Part shown: positions 42,411 to 50,618 of the stretch, one piece after another | How the letters are laid out: each line of letters begins with the position of its first letter | Numbering within the stretch: the first letter of the stretch is position 1 | From: an uncultured Clostridia bacterium | GTDB lineage: Bacteria > Bacillota > Clostridia > TANB77 > CAG-508 | DNA length: 64,000 nt | NCBI GenBank assembly: GCA_934177485.1 | Contig: CAKPPF010000003.1 | Location: forward strand, 49,676-113,675 | Direction of reading: 5' to 3' | Position numbers and translations under genes: made by a program | The notes under the pieces: generated by a model | Databases searched by the model: none | What the model saw: only the letters and a program-made list of their open reading frames with translations | Told to the model about the DNA's origin: nothing

Positions 42411-43772
42411 TTATTGTGTTAATACTCCACTTTCACTTTCTATTATTACTAATATGTCTTCTACTTTACCTGTTTTTGCATTTACATATAGAAGAAAGTC
42501 TCTATTTTCAATTTTTCCTTTTAGTTCCCAACAGAAAATTTCTGTTTTAAATTCCGTTGGTATAATTGCAAGTTTTGAGCTATCTATTTTCAAATTATTA
42601 TTTGCCATTTTTATTGCCTGATTAATAGAAATTATATTTGTTTTATTTATATTTCTCTTTTCATGGTTATTCAAATATCCTGTTGTTTCTATTCCTAAAA
42701 TATCTCCATTATCCAAAGCAATTTTAACTTTTATTAAATCCGTATATACTATAACATCATTTTCCTCGTATGCATAATTTATTGTTAAAACTCCTGCTTC
42801 TTTCGTGTAATATGTTTTTTTCATATTTTCAAAATTCTTTTGTTCTAAGAATTTAGTAGCTATTTTATCCGCTTCTTCAACATCTATTTTTTCTTCTGTT
42901 ACATTTCTGTTATAGTTCATAAACAAAATGTGTCCACCTTTTTGAGTAATTGCTATAGTTATATTGTTTTCTTGGTTTGTTGTAATTTCAAAAGTATATA
43001 CTTTAATTTCTCCATTTTCTGCTAATCCTTTTGAAGTAATTTCTTTAATATTGTCATTACCTGCAAAATCTACTGCAATTTTTTTAGCATCATCTTCGGT
43101 TATATCTGTACCTGTTAAGCCTTTTTTCTCAACACTTGTTATATGTTCAGAGTATGCTCCATCATATATCAAGCCATCATATTCTTTAAAATTATCTTCT
43201 ATGCTATTAAAGCTATCTTTAGATGGATTTTCAATTTCTTTGTTAAAAATACTTGAGCCGACATTCTCTAATTCTTTCCAATTTAATGAGCCATTGCTTA
43301 CTTCTGTTAATAGTTGGTTTAAAGTACTATTAACTTCTGTACTGTAGTTGTATAATTCTTTCAAATTATCAAGTTCCTTTTGCGTTAAGTTTTCTCCTTT
43401 TATGCTTTTTCTTACTAAACTATAACTGTAATCACTTACTTGATTCAAAAATTTTTGAGCATTAGATAACCCTTCATTTGAAATTGGTATTTGAGATAGA
43501 TAAACTTGAGATAAATTTGCTTCTCTCCATATATACATTAAAGTTTCTGTACTTTGCTGTGAATCATTTGTAATTAATGATTTAACTAAATAATTTTCAA
43601 CACTTCCCATTTCGTCTACCAACTCATAAAAAGCCATATTATATTTATTATTAGAAACCCTCATATATTTCTTTTGGTTTTGACAGGCAAATGCGATTCC
43701 ACAAACACTAATAACAAATAAAATTATACTAATTGTTAAAATATGCTTTTTTTCAAATTCTTTTAAATTCAT
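42411..43772 (-). CDS. ypeB: Germination protein YpeB
   Basis: 453 residues: an N-terminal signal anchor (about 12-30), a helical region rich in Leu, Glu and Asn, then PepSY-type repeats in the C-terminal half (ITEDDAKKIAVDFAGN; DVEEADKIATKFLEQKN; ISINQAIKMANNN). In Bacillus, YpeB partners with the cortex-lytic enzyme SleB, usually encoded next to it. No sleB is adjacent here. First gene after the 461-base structured gap. Confidence 0.92.
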   Translation of the reverse strand: MNLKEFEKKHILTISIILFVISVCGIAFACQNQKKYMRVSNNKYNMAFYELVDEMGSVENYLVKSLITNDSQQSTETLMYIWREANLSQVYLSQIPISNEGLSNAQKFLNQVSDYSYSLVRKSIKGENLTQKELDNLKELYNYSTEVNSTLNQLLTEVSNGSLNWKELENVGSSIFNKEIENPSKDSFNSIEDNFKEYDGLIYDGAYSEHITSVEKKGLTGTDITEDDAKKIAVDFAGNDNIKEITSKGLAENGEIKVYTFEITTNQENNITIAITQKGGHILFMNYNRNVTEEKIDVEEADKIATKFLEQKNFENMKKTYYTKEAGVLTINYAYEENDVIVYTDLIKVKIALDNGDILGIETTGYLNNHEKRNINKTNIISINQAIKMANNNLKIDSSKLAIIPTEFKTEIFCWELKGKIENRDFLLYVNAKTGKVEDILVIIESESGVLTQ

Positions 43773-43887
43773 TTTTTCACCTCATTTTATATTTATAATA
43801 TTTTTTCAAATATTTTAAAAAAATATTACAATTTTTTTGATATTTTAAATTTTCTATGATAAAATTTTCAATAAGAAATTAAATTAG

Positions 43888-44053
43888 AATTTGCAAAATT
43901 AATCCGCTCCCAGCCATTTGTTTTTATTTTTTACGAAACGCCCCAACTTCGTATAGAATGTAATAAAATTTATTTTAATAAATTTTATTACATTCTATAA
44001 ACTCGCCGGTCCCCACCCGTAACTTTCTAAAAAAATAAAAACAAATAGCTTCG
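43888..44053. repeat. Long structured repeat D, copy 1
   Basis: About 165 bases nearly identical to 63835-64000. Inside is a perfect palindrome (43952-43999, 23-base arms around TT). It is flanked by GC-rich blocks CGCCCCAAC and CGCCGGTCCCCACCCG, and by outer inverted ends ATTTGTTTTTATTTTTTA and TAAAAAAATAAAAACAAAT. The nested symmetry suggests a mobile palindromic element or a structured RNA. It fills much of the 43773-44233 gap. Confidence 0.8.
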
Positions 44054-44097
44054 CGCTACTATATATCAATTTGTTTTGAGACTTTTTTGAAAAATTA

Positions 44098-44150
44098 CGG
44101 CCTGACAGCCCTTTGAGGCGGGGAATACCCATTAGCCTGGAGGGTCTAAT
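44098..44150. ncRNA. GC-rich structured segment, candidate RNA
   Basis: In otherwise AT-rich DNA, ACGGCCTGACAGCCC, then GAGGCGGGGAATACCC and ATTAGCCTGGAGGGTC can fold. On the minus strand AGGC-TAAT-GGG-TATT-CCC-C-GCCT makes a compact stem. It is next to repeat D copy 1 and may belong to the same element; the window ends before the matching part of copy 2. No known RNA class recognised, and strand is uncertain. Confidence 0.4.
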
Positions 44151-44233
44151 TTTGAAAAAATGCTCTCAAAAATAAATTAATTGCAATTATATTTGTCATA
44201 TAAATATCAATTTCTAAATAAAAAGGTGATTTT

Positions 44234-45358
44234 ATGAAAAAAATTTTAATATTTTATGGTTCGTATGGTGGTGGACACTTATCTGCTGCTAAGTCTATAA
44301 GAGAATATATTGAGAATAACTTTGAAGATACTCAAATAGAAATGGTTGATTGTGTTGAATATGTAAATAAAGCTTTTAATAAAGTTACTACAAAGGCTTA
44401 TGAAGAATTTGCAAAAAAAGCTCCTGAAATATGGGGATTTTTATATAAGAATTCTGAAAAAGGAATTATTTCTAAATTATCTAGTGACTCTAATAAGCTA
44501 ATGGCTTTGAAACTAGAAAAATTACTTCAAGATTTTAACCCAGATTATGTTATATCAACACATCCTTTTAGTAGCCAAATGTGTGCTTATCTTAAGAAAA
44601 AAAATAAAGTTGCATTTAAATTGGCAACAATAATGACAGACTACGCACCTCATGAGCAATGGATGGTTTACCCAGAATATGTTGATTATTTCTTTGTTGC
44701 ACATTTTGGAATGAAAGAAGCTCTTATGGCTAAAGGAATAGATCCTAATAAAATATTTGCAACAGGTATTCCTCTTTCTAATAGATTTTTAGAACATTAT
44801 AATAAAAATGAAATTTTATCAGAGTTTGGCTTAAATCATAACAAAAAAACTATTCTTTTCTTTGCAGGAGGAGAATTCGGTTTAGGTAAAAGTACGACAA
44901 TAGATATATTAAAATCTCTTGCTGTTGATTTCGAAAATTTACAGATTGTTGCAATAGCTGGAAAAAACAAAAATATGAAAGAACATTTTGAAGAAATAGC
45001 AGGTAATATTTCTAGTGGAAACTTAATTAAAGTCTTAGCATATACGAATAAAGTACCTGAATTAATGAGCGTATCTGATTTAGTTGTAACAAAGCCTGGC
45101 GGTCTTACAACCACAGAAAGCTTAGCTTCTGGACTTCCAATTATAGTTATAAATCCAATACCAGGTCAAGAAGAAGAAAACGCAGAATTCTTAGAAAACA
45201 GCGGTGCTGCTATTTGGATTAGGAAAGATGATAATGTTAAGGAAAAATTAAGTTATATATTTAGCAATCCAGAAAAAATGAAAGATATGAAAATTAAAGC
45301 AAAATTACTTGCTAAAAAGCATTCTACAAAAGATATTTGTGAAACAATTTTAAAATAG
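44234..45358 (+). CDS. Diacylglycerol glycosyltransferase (UgtP/MGDG synthase-like)
   Basis: 374 residues, GT-B fold. It opens MKKILIFYGSYGGGHLSAAK, the loop typical of MGDG-synthase/UgtP proteins. PDYVISTHPFSSQ and TDYAPHEQWM follow. The C-terminal nucleotide-sugar domain has FAGGEFGLGK and VVTKPGGLTTTESLASGLP. It probably transfers a sugar from a UDP-sugar to diacylglycerol at the membrane to make glycolipids or a lipoteichoic acid anchor. Plus strand, divergent from ypeB, with AAGGTG before the ATG and its own terminator after the stop. Confidence 0.9.
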   Translation: MKKILIFYGSYGGGHLSAAKSIREYIENNFEDTQIEMVDCVEYVNKAFNKVTTKAYEEFAKKAPEIWGFLYKNSEKGIISKLSSDSNKLMALKLEKLLQDFNPDYVISTHPFSSQMCAYLKKKNKVAFKLATIMTDYAPHEQWMVYPEYVDYFFVAHFGMKEALMAKGIDPNKIFATGIPLSNRFLEHYNKNEILSEFGLNHNKKTILFFAGGEFGLGKSTTIDILKSLAVDFENLQIVAIAGKNKNMKEHFEEIAGNISSGNLIKVLAYTNKVPELMSVSDLVVTKPGGLTTTESLASGLPIIVINPIPGQEEENAEFLENSGAAIWIRKDDNVKEKLSYIFSNPEKMKDMKIKAKLLAKKHSTKDICETILK

Positions 45359-45368
45359 TAGCGATAAT

Positions 45369-45402
45369 AAAAATCACTCATATTATATATGGGTGATTTT
45401 TT
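45369..45402 (+). terminator. Terminator overlapping the start of the next gene
   Basis: Stem AAAAATCACTCATA and TATGGGTGATTTTT (one G-U pair) followed by TTAA. It ends the glycosyltransferase transcript. Its 3' arm holds GGGTG, the only ribosome-like site for the ATG at 45404. Confidence 0.75.
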
Positions 45403-45403
45403 A

Positions 45404-45577
45404 ATGTTTTGTTTATCTGATAAATCAAGTTGTGAGCTTGTATACCTTGCAAGCAGTTTTGCTATTGCTTTATCTAAAGGCTTAAATTGTGATGAAATTG
45501 GTACACTTGCAGCATTTCTTACTGCTGTTGGAGACAATCTTGCAATTATTGCCACTAGTTGTGCATCTAATTCATGA
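45404..45577 (+). CDS. Small DUF6774-like protein (57 aa)
   Basis: MFCLSDKSSCELVYLASSFA, then a hydrophobic/Gly stretch and CDEIGTLAAFLTAVGDNLAII. The pattern (Ser-Cys-Glu-Leu, then a hydrophobic helix, then a GD(N/T)LA-I block) matches the small DUF6774 proteins of Clostridia, from memory. Function unknown. The ATG at 45404 is preferred over 45389, which lies inside the terminator stem. A longer minus-strand frame covering this interval has no ribosome site or family features. Confidence 0.65.
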   Translation: MFCLSDKSSCELVYLASSFAIALSKGLNCDEIGTLAAFLTAVGDNLAIIATSCASNS

Positions 45578-45594
45578 TACAAAATATCTTAAAT

Positions 45595-46191
45595 TTATAA
45601 TTCTCTTCTTCCTTCTAATGCCTTAGATAAGGTTATTTCATCTGTATATTCTAAGTCTCCTCCTATTGGAATTCCATGAGCAATTCTAGTAATTTTCACT
45701 CCCAATGGTTTTAGTAATTTTGAAATGTACATTGCTGTTGCTTCTCCTTCTACTCTTGGGTTTGTTGCTAGTATTACTTCTTTAACTTCCGGAGTAATTC
45801 TTGATAACAATTCTTTTATTTTAATATCATCTGGCCCAATTCCGTTCATTGGAGATATTGAACCATGTAAGACATGGTAAACTCCTTTATATTCATGTGT
45901 TCTTTCGATTGCTATTATGTCTCTTACATCTTCTACAACACATATTGTATTTTCATCTCTTTTTGGATTTGAACATATTATACAAGGGTCTGTATCTGAA
46001 ATATTATAGCATTTTGAACAATATTTTAGATTAGCTTTTGCATTTTTTATAGAGTTAATAAATTCATTAGTTTCTTCTTCTGAAGAATTTAAAATATAAA
46101 AAGCAAGCCTAGCAGCTGTTTTGTGCCCTATGCTTGGTAATTTTTCAAAACTCTCAATTAGTTTTTCTATTGATGGCGAGTAGTAACTCAT
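45595..46191 (-). CDS. recR: Recombination mediator RecR
   Basis: 198 residues: a helix-hairpin-helix near PSIGHKTAARLAFYI, a four-Cys zinc finger CSKC...CIIC (about 57-72), and a Toprim domain with VVEDVRDIIAIERT and ATNPRVEGEATAMYI. It acts with RecO and RecF to load RecA on gaps. Lies downstream of ybaB and dnaX in the common dnaX-ybaB-recR order. Confidence 0.96.
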   Translation of the reverse strand: MSYYSPSIEKLIESFEKLPSIGHKTAARLAFYILNSSEEETNEFINSIKNAKANLKYCSKCYNISDTDPCIICSNPKRDENTICVVEDVRDIIAIERTHEYKGVYHVLHGSISPMNGIGPDDIKIKELLSRITPEVKEVILATNPRVEGEATAMYISKLLKPLGVKITRIAHGIPIGGDLEYTDEITLSKALEGRREL

Positions 46192-46224
46192 AAGTTTTTC
46201 TCCTTAAGGCTTAAATCTGTTATC

Positions 46225-46569
46225 CTACATTAATCCTGGTATATTGTATTTACCAAATTGTTGCGCTTGTGCAGAATCTACCTTTCTTAAAGCTTCATTT
46301 ACGCAAGTAATTATTAAATCCTGTAGCATTTCTACGTCATCTGGATCAACAATGTCTTTTTGTAATTTAATTTCTTTTATTTGTTTATCTCCAGATACTT
46401 TAACAGATATTGCTCCTCCACCTGCTGTTGCTTCAAAATCTCTTGAAACTAATTCCTCTTGTGATTTTTCCATATCTGCTTGCATTTTCTTGGCTTCTTT
46501 CATTAATTGGTTAATATTCATTCCGCCAAATCCTCCCATACCACCTGGGAATCCACCTCTTTTTGCCAT
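46225..46569 (-). CDS. YbaB/EbfC family nucleoid-associated protein
   Basis: About 114 residues: a Gly-rich start (AKRGGFPGGMGGFGGMNI), then MNQLMKEAKKMQADMEK-type helix and FEATAGGGAISVKVSGDKQI, the YbaB core, ending QFGKYNIPGLM. Binds DNA as a dimer. The ATG at 46569 (AAGGAGG upstream) begins MAKRGG and is preferred to the frame start at 46593. Confidence 0.93.
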   Translation of the reverse strand: MAKRGGFPGGMGGFGGMNINQLMKEAKKMQADMEKSQEELVSRDFEATAGGGAISVKVSGDKQIKEIKLQKDIVDPDDVEMLQDLIITCVNEALRKVDSAQAQQFGKYNIPGLM

Positions 46570-46691
46570 TAAAATTTCCTCCTTAAAATTCATTTTATAT
46601 TTTTATACAAATTAATATCTTACTAAATGAATTGAAAAATTAATAAATTTTAATTACCAATTCATACTTTAAGAATATGTTAAATTACTTT

Positions 46692-48290
46692 TTATTCTAT
46701 AATATTAAATGGAATATCTAAACTACTCATCATTCCTTCAACACTATTATCTTGCTTTTGTACATTCTCATTTGCTTTTAAATCAATATATTTTATATTC
46801 ATTTCTTTACCAGATGCCATTGATACTGCTTTTATAAGTTCATTTCTATTTTCTGGCATATCTAACATTTTTTGTCTAAAATCTGTAAGTCCATTGGGAA
46901 ACTCAATTCCTATTGTCATATCGTTTATTTCAACTGCATTTGTATTTAGCAAATTAGTATACAACATTATTTTTCCATGACTTTTCAATTCATTTATTAT
47001 ATTAGGCCATTGTTTAGCTATAGGTCCAGCCTGTATGTTTGTTTTCTTTGCAGTTTCTACCTTACCAGGCATTGTATTAGCTGGTACGCTATTTTTTATA
47101 TTTGCAATGCTACCACTTTTAGGTGGTTGAACATTGCTTACAGTAACTCCATTTTTTATTTTGTTTTCTAAAAGTTCAATTCTTCTTTCTAAATCACTAT
47201 TAGAATTTCCTGTTTGTTTATTACACAATTTTATAAGTCCTGCTTGAAAAATTATTAGTTTTTGAGATGATGTTTTTATATCATTTGCAAGCTCAGACAA
47301 ACTATATACTATACCTAATAATCTATCTTTATCTGTTTTTTCGCATATGTTTGCTATTTTTTTCAAATCCTCTTCAGAATACAAATCTAGTTTTCCGCTT
47401 GTTTTATATATAAGCAAATCTTTAGAAAATTTTATAAGTTCCCATACGAAGTTTGTTACATCTTTTCCTTCGTCAAGTACCTTTCCTATATTTTCTAATA
47501 CAGTTTCAATATTATATTCTATAATTCCATTTAAAATATTTTCTACATATTCTAGTTTTGGAATTCCAACTAATTCTTTTATGTATTCCTCGTCAATATT
47601 ATTTACTCCATCTTGAACACATCTTTCAAGTATACTTAATGCATCTCTCAAAGCTCCTTCTGAAAGAATAGCTATTGTATTTAAAGCACCATCTGTTATT
47701 TCTATTTTAGTTTCTTTACAAACTATTTTTAATCTTTTTATTATGTTTTCATTTGAAATTCTTTTAAAATCAAATCTTTGGCATCTTGAAAGAATTGTTG
47801 CTGGTAACTTTTGGGGTTCTGTTGTAGCTAAAATAAATTTTACATGTTCTGGTGGTTCTTCTAATGTTTTTAAAAGAGCATTAAAAGCACCTGTTGATAA
47901 CATATGTACCTCATCAATTATATATACTCTATATTTTGCAATTGTAGGTAAAAAATTTACTTCTTCACGAATAGCTCTAATATCTTCAACGCTATTGTTT
48001 GAAGCAGCATCCATCTCTACAACATCTGTTATGGCTCCAGACATTATTCCTTTACATATTTCACATTCGTTACATGGCTCTCCGTCTTTTGGATTTAAAC
48101 AGTTTATTGCTCTAGCTAATATTTTAGCAGCAGATGTTTTACCTGTTCCACGTCCTCCATTAAAAAGATATGCATGTCCAACTCTATTAGACATTATCTG
48201 ATTTTTTAATGTTTTAGTTATATGTTCTTGTCCTACCATTTCGCCAAATGTTTTGGGTCTAAATTCCCTATATAATGCTGTATATGCCAT
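46692..48290 (-). CDS. dnaX: DNA polymerase III subunit gamma/tau
   Basis: 532 residues. Clamp-loader AAA+ domain with Walker A GGRGTGKTSAAK (about 45-56), zinc module CLNPKDGEPCNECEIC, Walker B YRVYIIDEVHML and sensor ILATTEPQKLP. The C-terminal tau-like region ends in a short acidic tail. I see no obvious slippery A-run for a gamma-producing frameshift. The SRP RNA gene lies just upstream, as in Bacillus. Confidence 0.96.
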   Translation of the reverse strand: MAYTALYREFRPKTFGEMVGQEHITKTLKNQIMSNRVGHAYLFNGGRGTGKTSAAKILARAINCLNPKDGEPCNECEICKGIMSGAITDVVEMDAASNNSVEDIRAIREEVNFLPTIAKYRVYIIDEVHMLSTGAFNALLKTLEEPPEHVKFILATTEPQKLPATILSRCQRFDFKRISNENIIKRLKIVCKETKIEITDGALNTIAILSEGALRDALSILERCVQDGVNNIDEEYIKELVGIPKLEYVENILNGIIEYNIETVLENIGKVLDEGKDVTNFVWELIKFSKDLLIYKTSGKLDLYSEEDLKKIANICEKTDKDRLLGIVYSLSELANDIKTSSQKLIIFQAGLIKLCNKQTGNSNSDLERRIELLENKIKNGVTVSNVQPPKSGSIANIKNSVPANTMPGKVETAKKTNIQAGPIAKQWPNIINELKSHGKIMLYTNLLNTNAVEINDMTIGIEFPNGLTDFRQKMLDMPENRNELIKAVSMASGKEMNIKYIDLKANENVQKQDNSVEGMMSSLDIPFNIIE

Positions 48291-48323
48291 AATATTTCAA
48301 CACCTTTTCCTTTTAAAGATTTA

Positions 48324-48434
48324 GCTCCTCTATGGAAAGTATAATTTTGCATAAATACACTACTTATTGCTGCTTCCTTCCGGACCTGACAAGGTTCATA
48401 GCTTTTTATCAAAATATACTCTCCATACAAGAGC
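48324..48434 (-). ncRNA. ffs: Signal recognition particle RNA, small bacterial type
   Basis: The minus strand carries the SRP hairpin tip GTCAGGTCCGGAAGGAAGCA, the conserved Ffh-binding region. Flanking arms pair end to end: GCTCTTGTATGGA-GAGTATA at the 5' side with TATACTTTCCATAGAGGAGC at the 3' side, giving about 111 bases. There is no Alu-type domain; Bacillus and many relatives have a long form of about 270 bases. Bounds are from the outer stem. Confidence 0.93.
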
Positions 48435-48498
48435 TAATCTAAAACCTTTATTATTATATAATTTAATGTTTAATTTATCAAGTATTTTTTATTATAAT

Positions 48499-49233
48499 TT
48501 ATTTTTTAAATATATCTTCTAATTTATATTCTTTTTCTAATTTCTCATTTAAATATAATTTAGATACTATTTCTAGTTCTTTTATTGATGCTTCTGGTAC
48601 ATTAAAAGAAAAAATTTTTTTAGCAGGTGCCATTGTTATAAATTTTATAGCATCATATGTTGCTGGTAACAACTCAATACTACTTTTGTCAATTTTTCCA
48701 CAACTGCTACATTTTACCCCATTATCTTTTAAGCTAAAATATTTTATATCTGTGTCTATTCCACAATTACTACATTTTTCAACATGTGGTTTAAATCCAA
48801 TTATACACATTAGTCTTAATTTAAATATTGCTAATATCAAATCTAAATTTTTATCTGTTTCAGATATTGTATATAAAGTATTTAAATATAATTGTAATAT
48901 TCTATATGAATTCTCGTTTTCGTTTGTAACATCTAAAATTATTTTTGTAATATGAACAGCATATTTATATTTATCCAAATCTGTTCTAATATTATAAAAA
49001 AATTCTATTGTCTCACACGAATTTATATTATATGTATTGTTTCCCTTATACATCATATAATCTGCAAAGCATAAAAATTGCGTTCCAGCCATTAATAAGC
49101 TTTTAGGGCGCCTTGCGCCCTTAGCAGCACAACTTATTTTTCCCATTCCTGGGGTTAACATTGTGACCATTTTATCATAGTCACCTAAATTATTCTCTAC
49201 TAATACTATCCCCTTTGTCTTTATCTGTCCCAT
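48499..49233 (-). CDS. recO: DNA repair protein RecO
   Basis: About 244 residues: an N-terminal OB domain (GQIKTKGIVLVENNLGDYDK; GAKGARRPKS), a helical part, and a four-Cys zinc finger CSNCGIDTD...CSSCGK. It anneals strands and loads RecA with RecR. The ATG at 49233 has TGGAG 6 bases upstream. The start lies inside the 3' end of yqzL (44-base overlap). Confidence 0.93.
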   Translation of the reverse strand: MGQIKTKGIVLVENNLGDYDKMVTMLTPGMGKISCAAKGARRPKSLLMAGTQFLCFADYMMYKGNNTYNINSCETIEFFYNIRTDLDKYKYAVHITKIILDVTNENENSYRILQLYLNTLYTISETDKNLDLILAIFKLRLMCIIGFKPHVEKCSNCGIDTDIKYFSLKDNGVKCSSCGKIDKSSIELLPATYDAIKFITMAPAKKIFSFNVPEASIKELEIVSKLYLNEKLEKEYKLEDIFKK

Positions 49234-49348
49234 TTGTTTCTCCATTTAAATTTATTTCTATATTTTCCATTTGTTTTAATTCTAAAAATGTATTAATATC
49301 TCCTGTATTTTTAAATGCATTCCAAGCAAATTTTTCTATCATACGCAT
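49190..49348 (-). CDS. yqzL: YqzL-like small protein (52 aa)
   Basis: From the ATG at 49348 (TAGGAGT upstream): MRMIEKFAWNAFKNTGDINT, then FLELKQ and a Gly/Asp/Lys tail. The core (F-x-W-x-x-F-x-x-T-G-x-x-x-x-F/Y-L) matches YqzL of Bacillus, which sits between era and recO as here. Function unknown. It overlaps recO, suggesting translational coupling. Confidence 0.82.
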   Translation of the reverse strand: MRMIEKFAWNAFKNTGDINTFLELKQMENIEINLNGETNGTDKDKGDSISRE

Positions 49349-49432
49349 ACCACCACTCCTAAGCTTAAAAGTTTTATTCACCTTTAATCTTATCATTTGC
49401 ATTAATTTTATTTTTTATTCTTATTTAGAAAA

Positions 49433-50347
49433 TTAATCTGTAAATTTAAATTTTTTTACTATACTATTATCATCTTGCCAATCTTTTTTTACTTTAACCC
49501 ATGTTTTTAGATTTATTTTTATTCCAAGCATTTCCTCTAAGTCTTGTCTTGCATAGCTTCCTATTCTTTTTAGCATACTACCATTTTTTCCTATTATAAT
49601 TCCTTTATGAGAATCTCTTAGGCAATAAATAGTTGCTTCTATATTATATATAGGTTCGTCTGTTTTTGTTCTTGTAAGTTTCATTTTTTTAACTTCAACA
49701 TATAGTCCATGTGGTACCTCATCATCTAATAGTTTCAAAGCCTTTTCTCTTATTACTTCCTCTGCTAATTGCCTACTAGTTTGATCTGTATATTCGTCTA
49801 TATCGTAGTATGCAGGCCCAGGTTTTAAATTTTTTTCTATTTCATCTAATATTGTTTCAACTTCTTTGTTTTTTATTGCAGATATTGGGATTATTGCTTC
49901 AAAATTATATTCTTTTGAGTATATTTCAATTAATTTTGCAATTTGTTCTTTTTTTACCAAATCTATTTTGTTAATTATTAATATAACTTTTTTGTTTGCT
50001 TCTTTTAATTTTTCTAAAATTCTTGTGTCACCTTTTCCAATTTCATTTGAAGTTGCTTCTACCATAAATAAAATACAATCTACTTCAGATATTGTTCCAA
50101 ATGCTGTTTCTATCATAGTATTCCCAAGTTTAGTTTTTGGCTTATGAATTCCTGGTGTGTCTATAAATATTATTTGTGAATTTTTCCTATTTACTATTGC
50201 TCTTATCGCAGTTCTTGTTGTTTGAGTTTTGTTAGCCATTATTGCAACTTTTTCCCCAACTAAAGAATTTATAAGTGTTGATTTTCCTACATTTGTTCTA
50301 CCAATTATTGATACAAAACCTGATTTAAACTTTTCTGTTTGTTCCAT
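49433..50347 (-). CDS. era: GTPase Era
   Basis: 304 residues. The GTPase domain has G1 GRTNVGKS (16-23), G3 DTPG, and G4 NKID. The C-terminal KH domain has GIIIGKNGSMLKRIG. It aids 16S rRNA maturation and 30S assembly. Upstream of yqzL-recO, a conserved arrangement. Confidence 0.97.
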   Translation of the reverse strand: MEQTEKFKSGFVSIIGRTNVGKSTLINSLVGEKVAIMANKTQTTRTAIRAIVNRKNSQIIFIDTPGIHKPKTKLGNTMIETAFGTISEVDCILFMVEATSNEIGKGDTRILEKLKEANKKVILIINKIDLVKKEQIAKLIEIYSKEYNFEAIIPISAIKNKEVETILDEIEKNLKPGPAYYDIDEYTDQTSRQLAEEVIREKALKLLDDEVPHGLYVEVKKMKLTRTKTDEPIYNIEATIYCLRDSHKGIIIGKNGSMLKRIGSYARQDLEEMLGIKINLKTWVKVKKDWQDDNSIVKKFKFTD

Positions 50348-50475
50348 TTTTATTCCTTTTCCTAATTTTAAAGATTATTATAAAGAGTTTTTCACTTTAA
50401 AATTTAATTATATTTTACTACTCTATTGTCGCATAATTTGTCAAAACATGCAATAGATTAATAAATTATATTTTT

Positions 50476-50505
50476 GGCAGGCACAAGACCTACCCCCTTA
50501 CATTT
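50476..50505. repeat. Dispersed palindromic repeat A, copy 10 (and 11 at 50539)
   Basis: TGGCAGG, spacer CACAAGA, CCTACCC, then CCTTACATTTT; a further decayed unit (GAGCAGACATAAATTTGCCCC, arms GAGCA and TGCCC) lies at 50539-50566. Together they occupy the 271-base gap between era and the DUF3048 gene. Confidence 0.75.
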
Positions 50506-50570
50506 TTTGATTTTATATATATTATAAATTTGTATTCTGAGCAGACATAAATTTGCCCCTACATTTAAAA

Positions 50571-50615
50571 AATGACCTATTCTAGGAATATAATTCTTAG
50601 AATAAGGTCATTGTT
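50571..50615 (-). terminator. Rho-independent terminator after the DUF3048 gene
   Basis: On the minus strand AATGACCTTATTCTA-AGAATTATATTCC-TAGAATAGGTCATT is followed by TTTT: a 15-bp stem just after the stop at 50619. Confidence 0.85.
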
Positions 50616-50618
50616 CAA

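Noticed and set aside
45253..45582. Minus-strand 109-residue frame
   Set aside because: Antisense to the end of the glycosyltransferase and to the DUF6774-like gene; no ribosome site.
46692..48290. Programmed -1 frameshift in dnaX producing gamma
   Set aside because: No suitable slippery A-run followed by a stop in the alternative frame was seen.
48233..48430. Minus-strand 65-residue frame
   Set aside because: It is the SRP RNA and the start of dnaX read in another frame.
681..50566. CRISPR array made from the short palindromic repeats
   Set aside because: The repeats are single units scattered in gene gaps, without regular spacers or cas genes.
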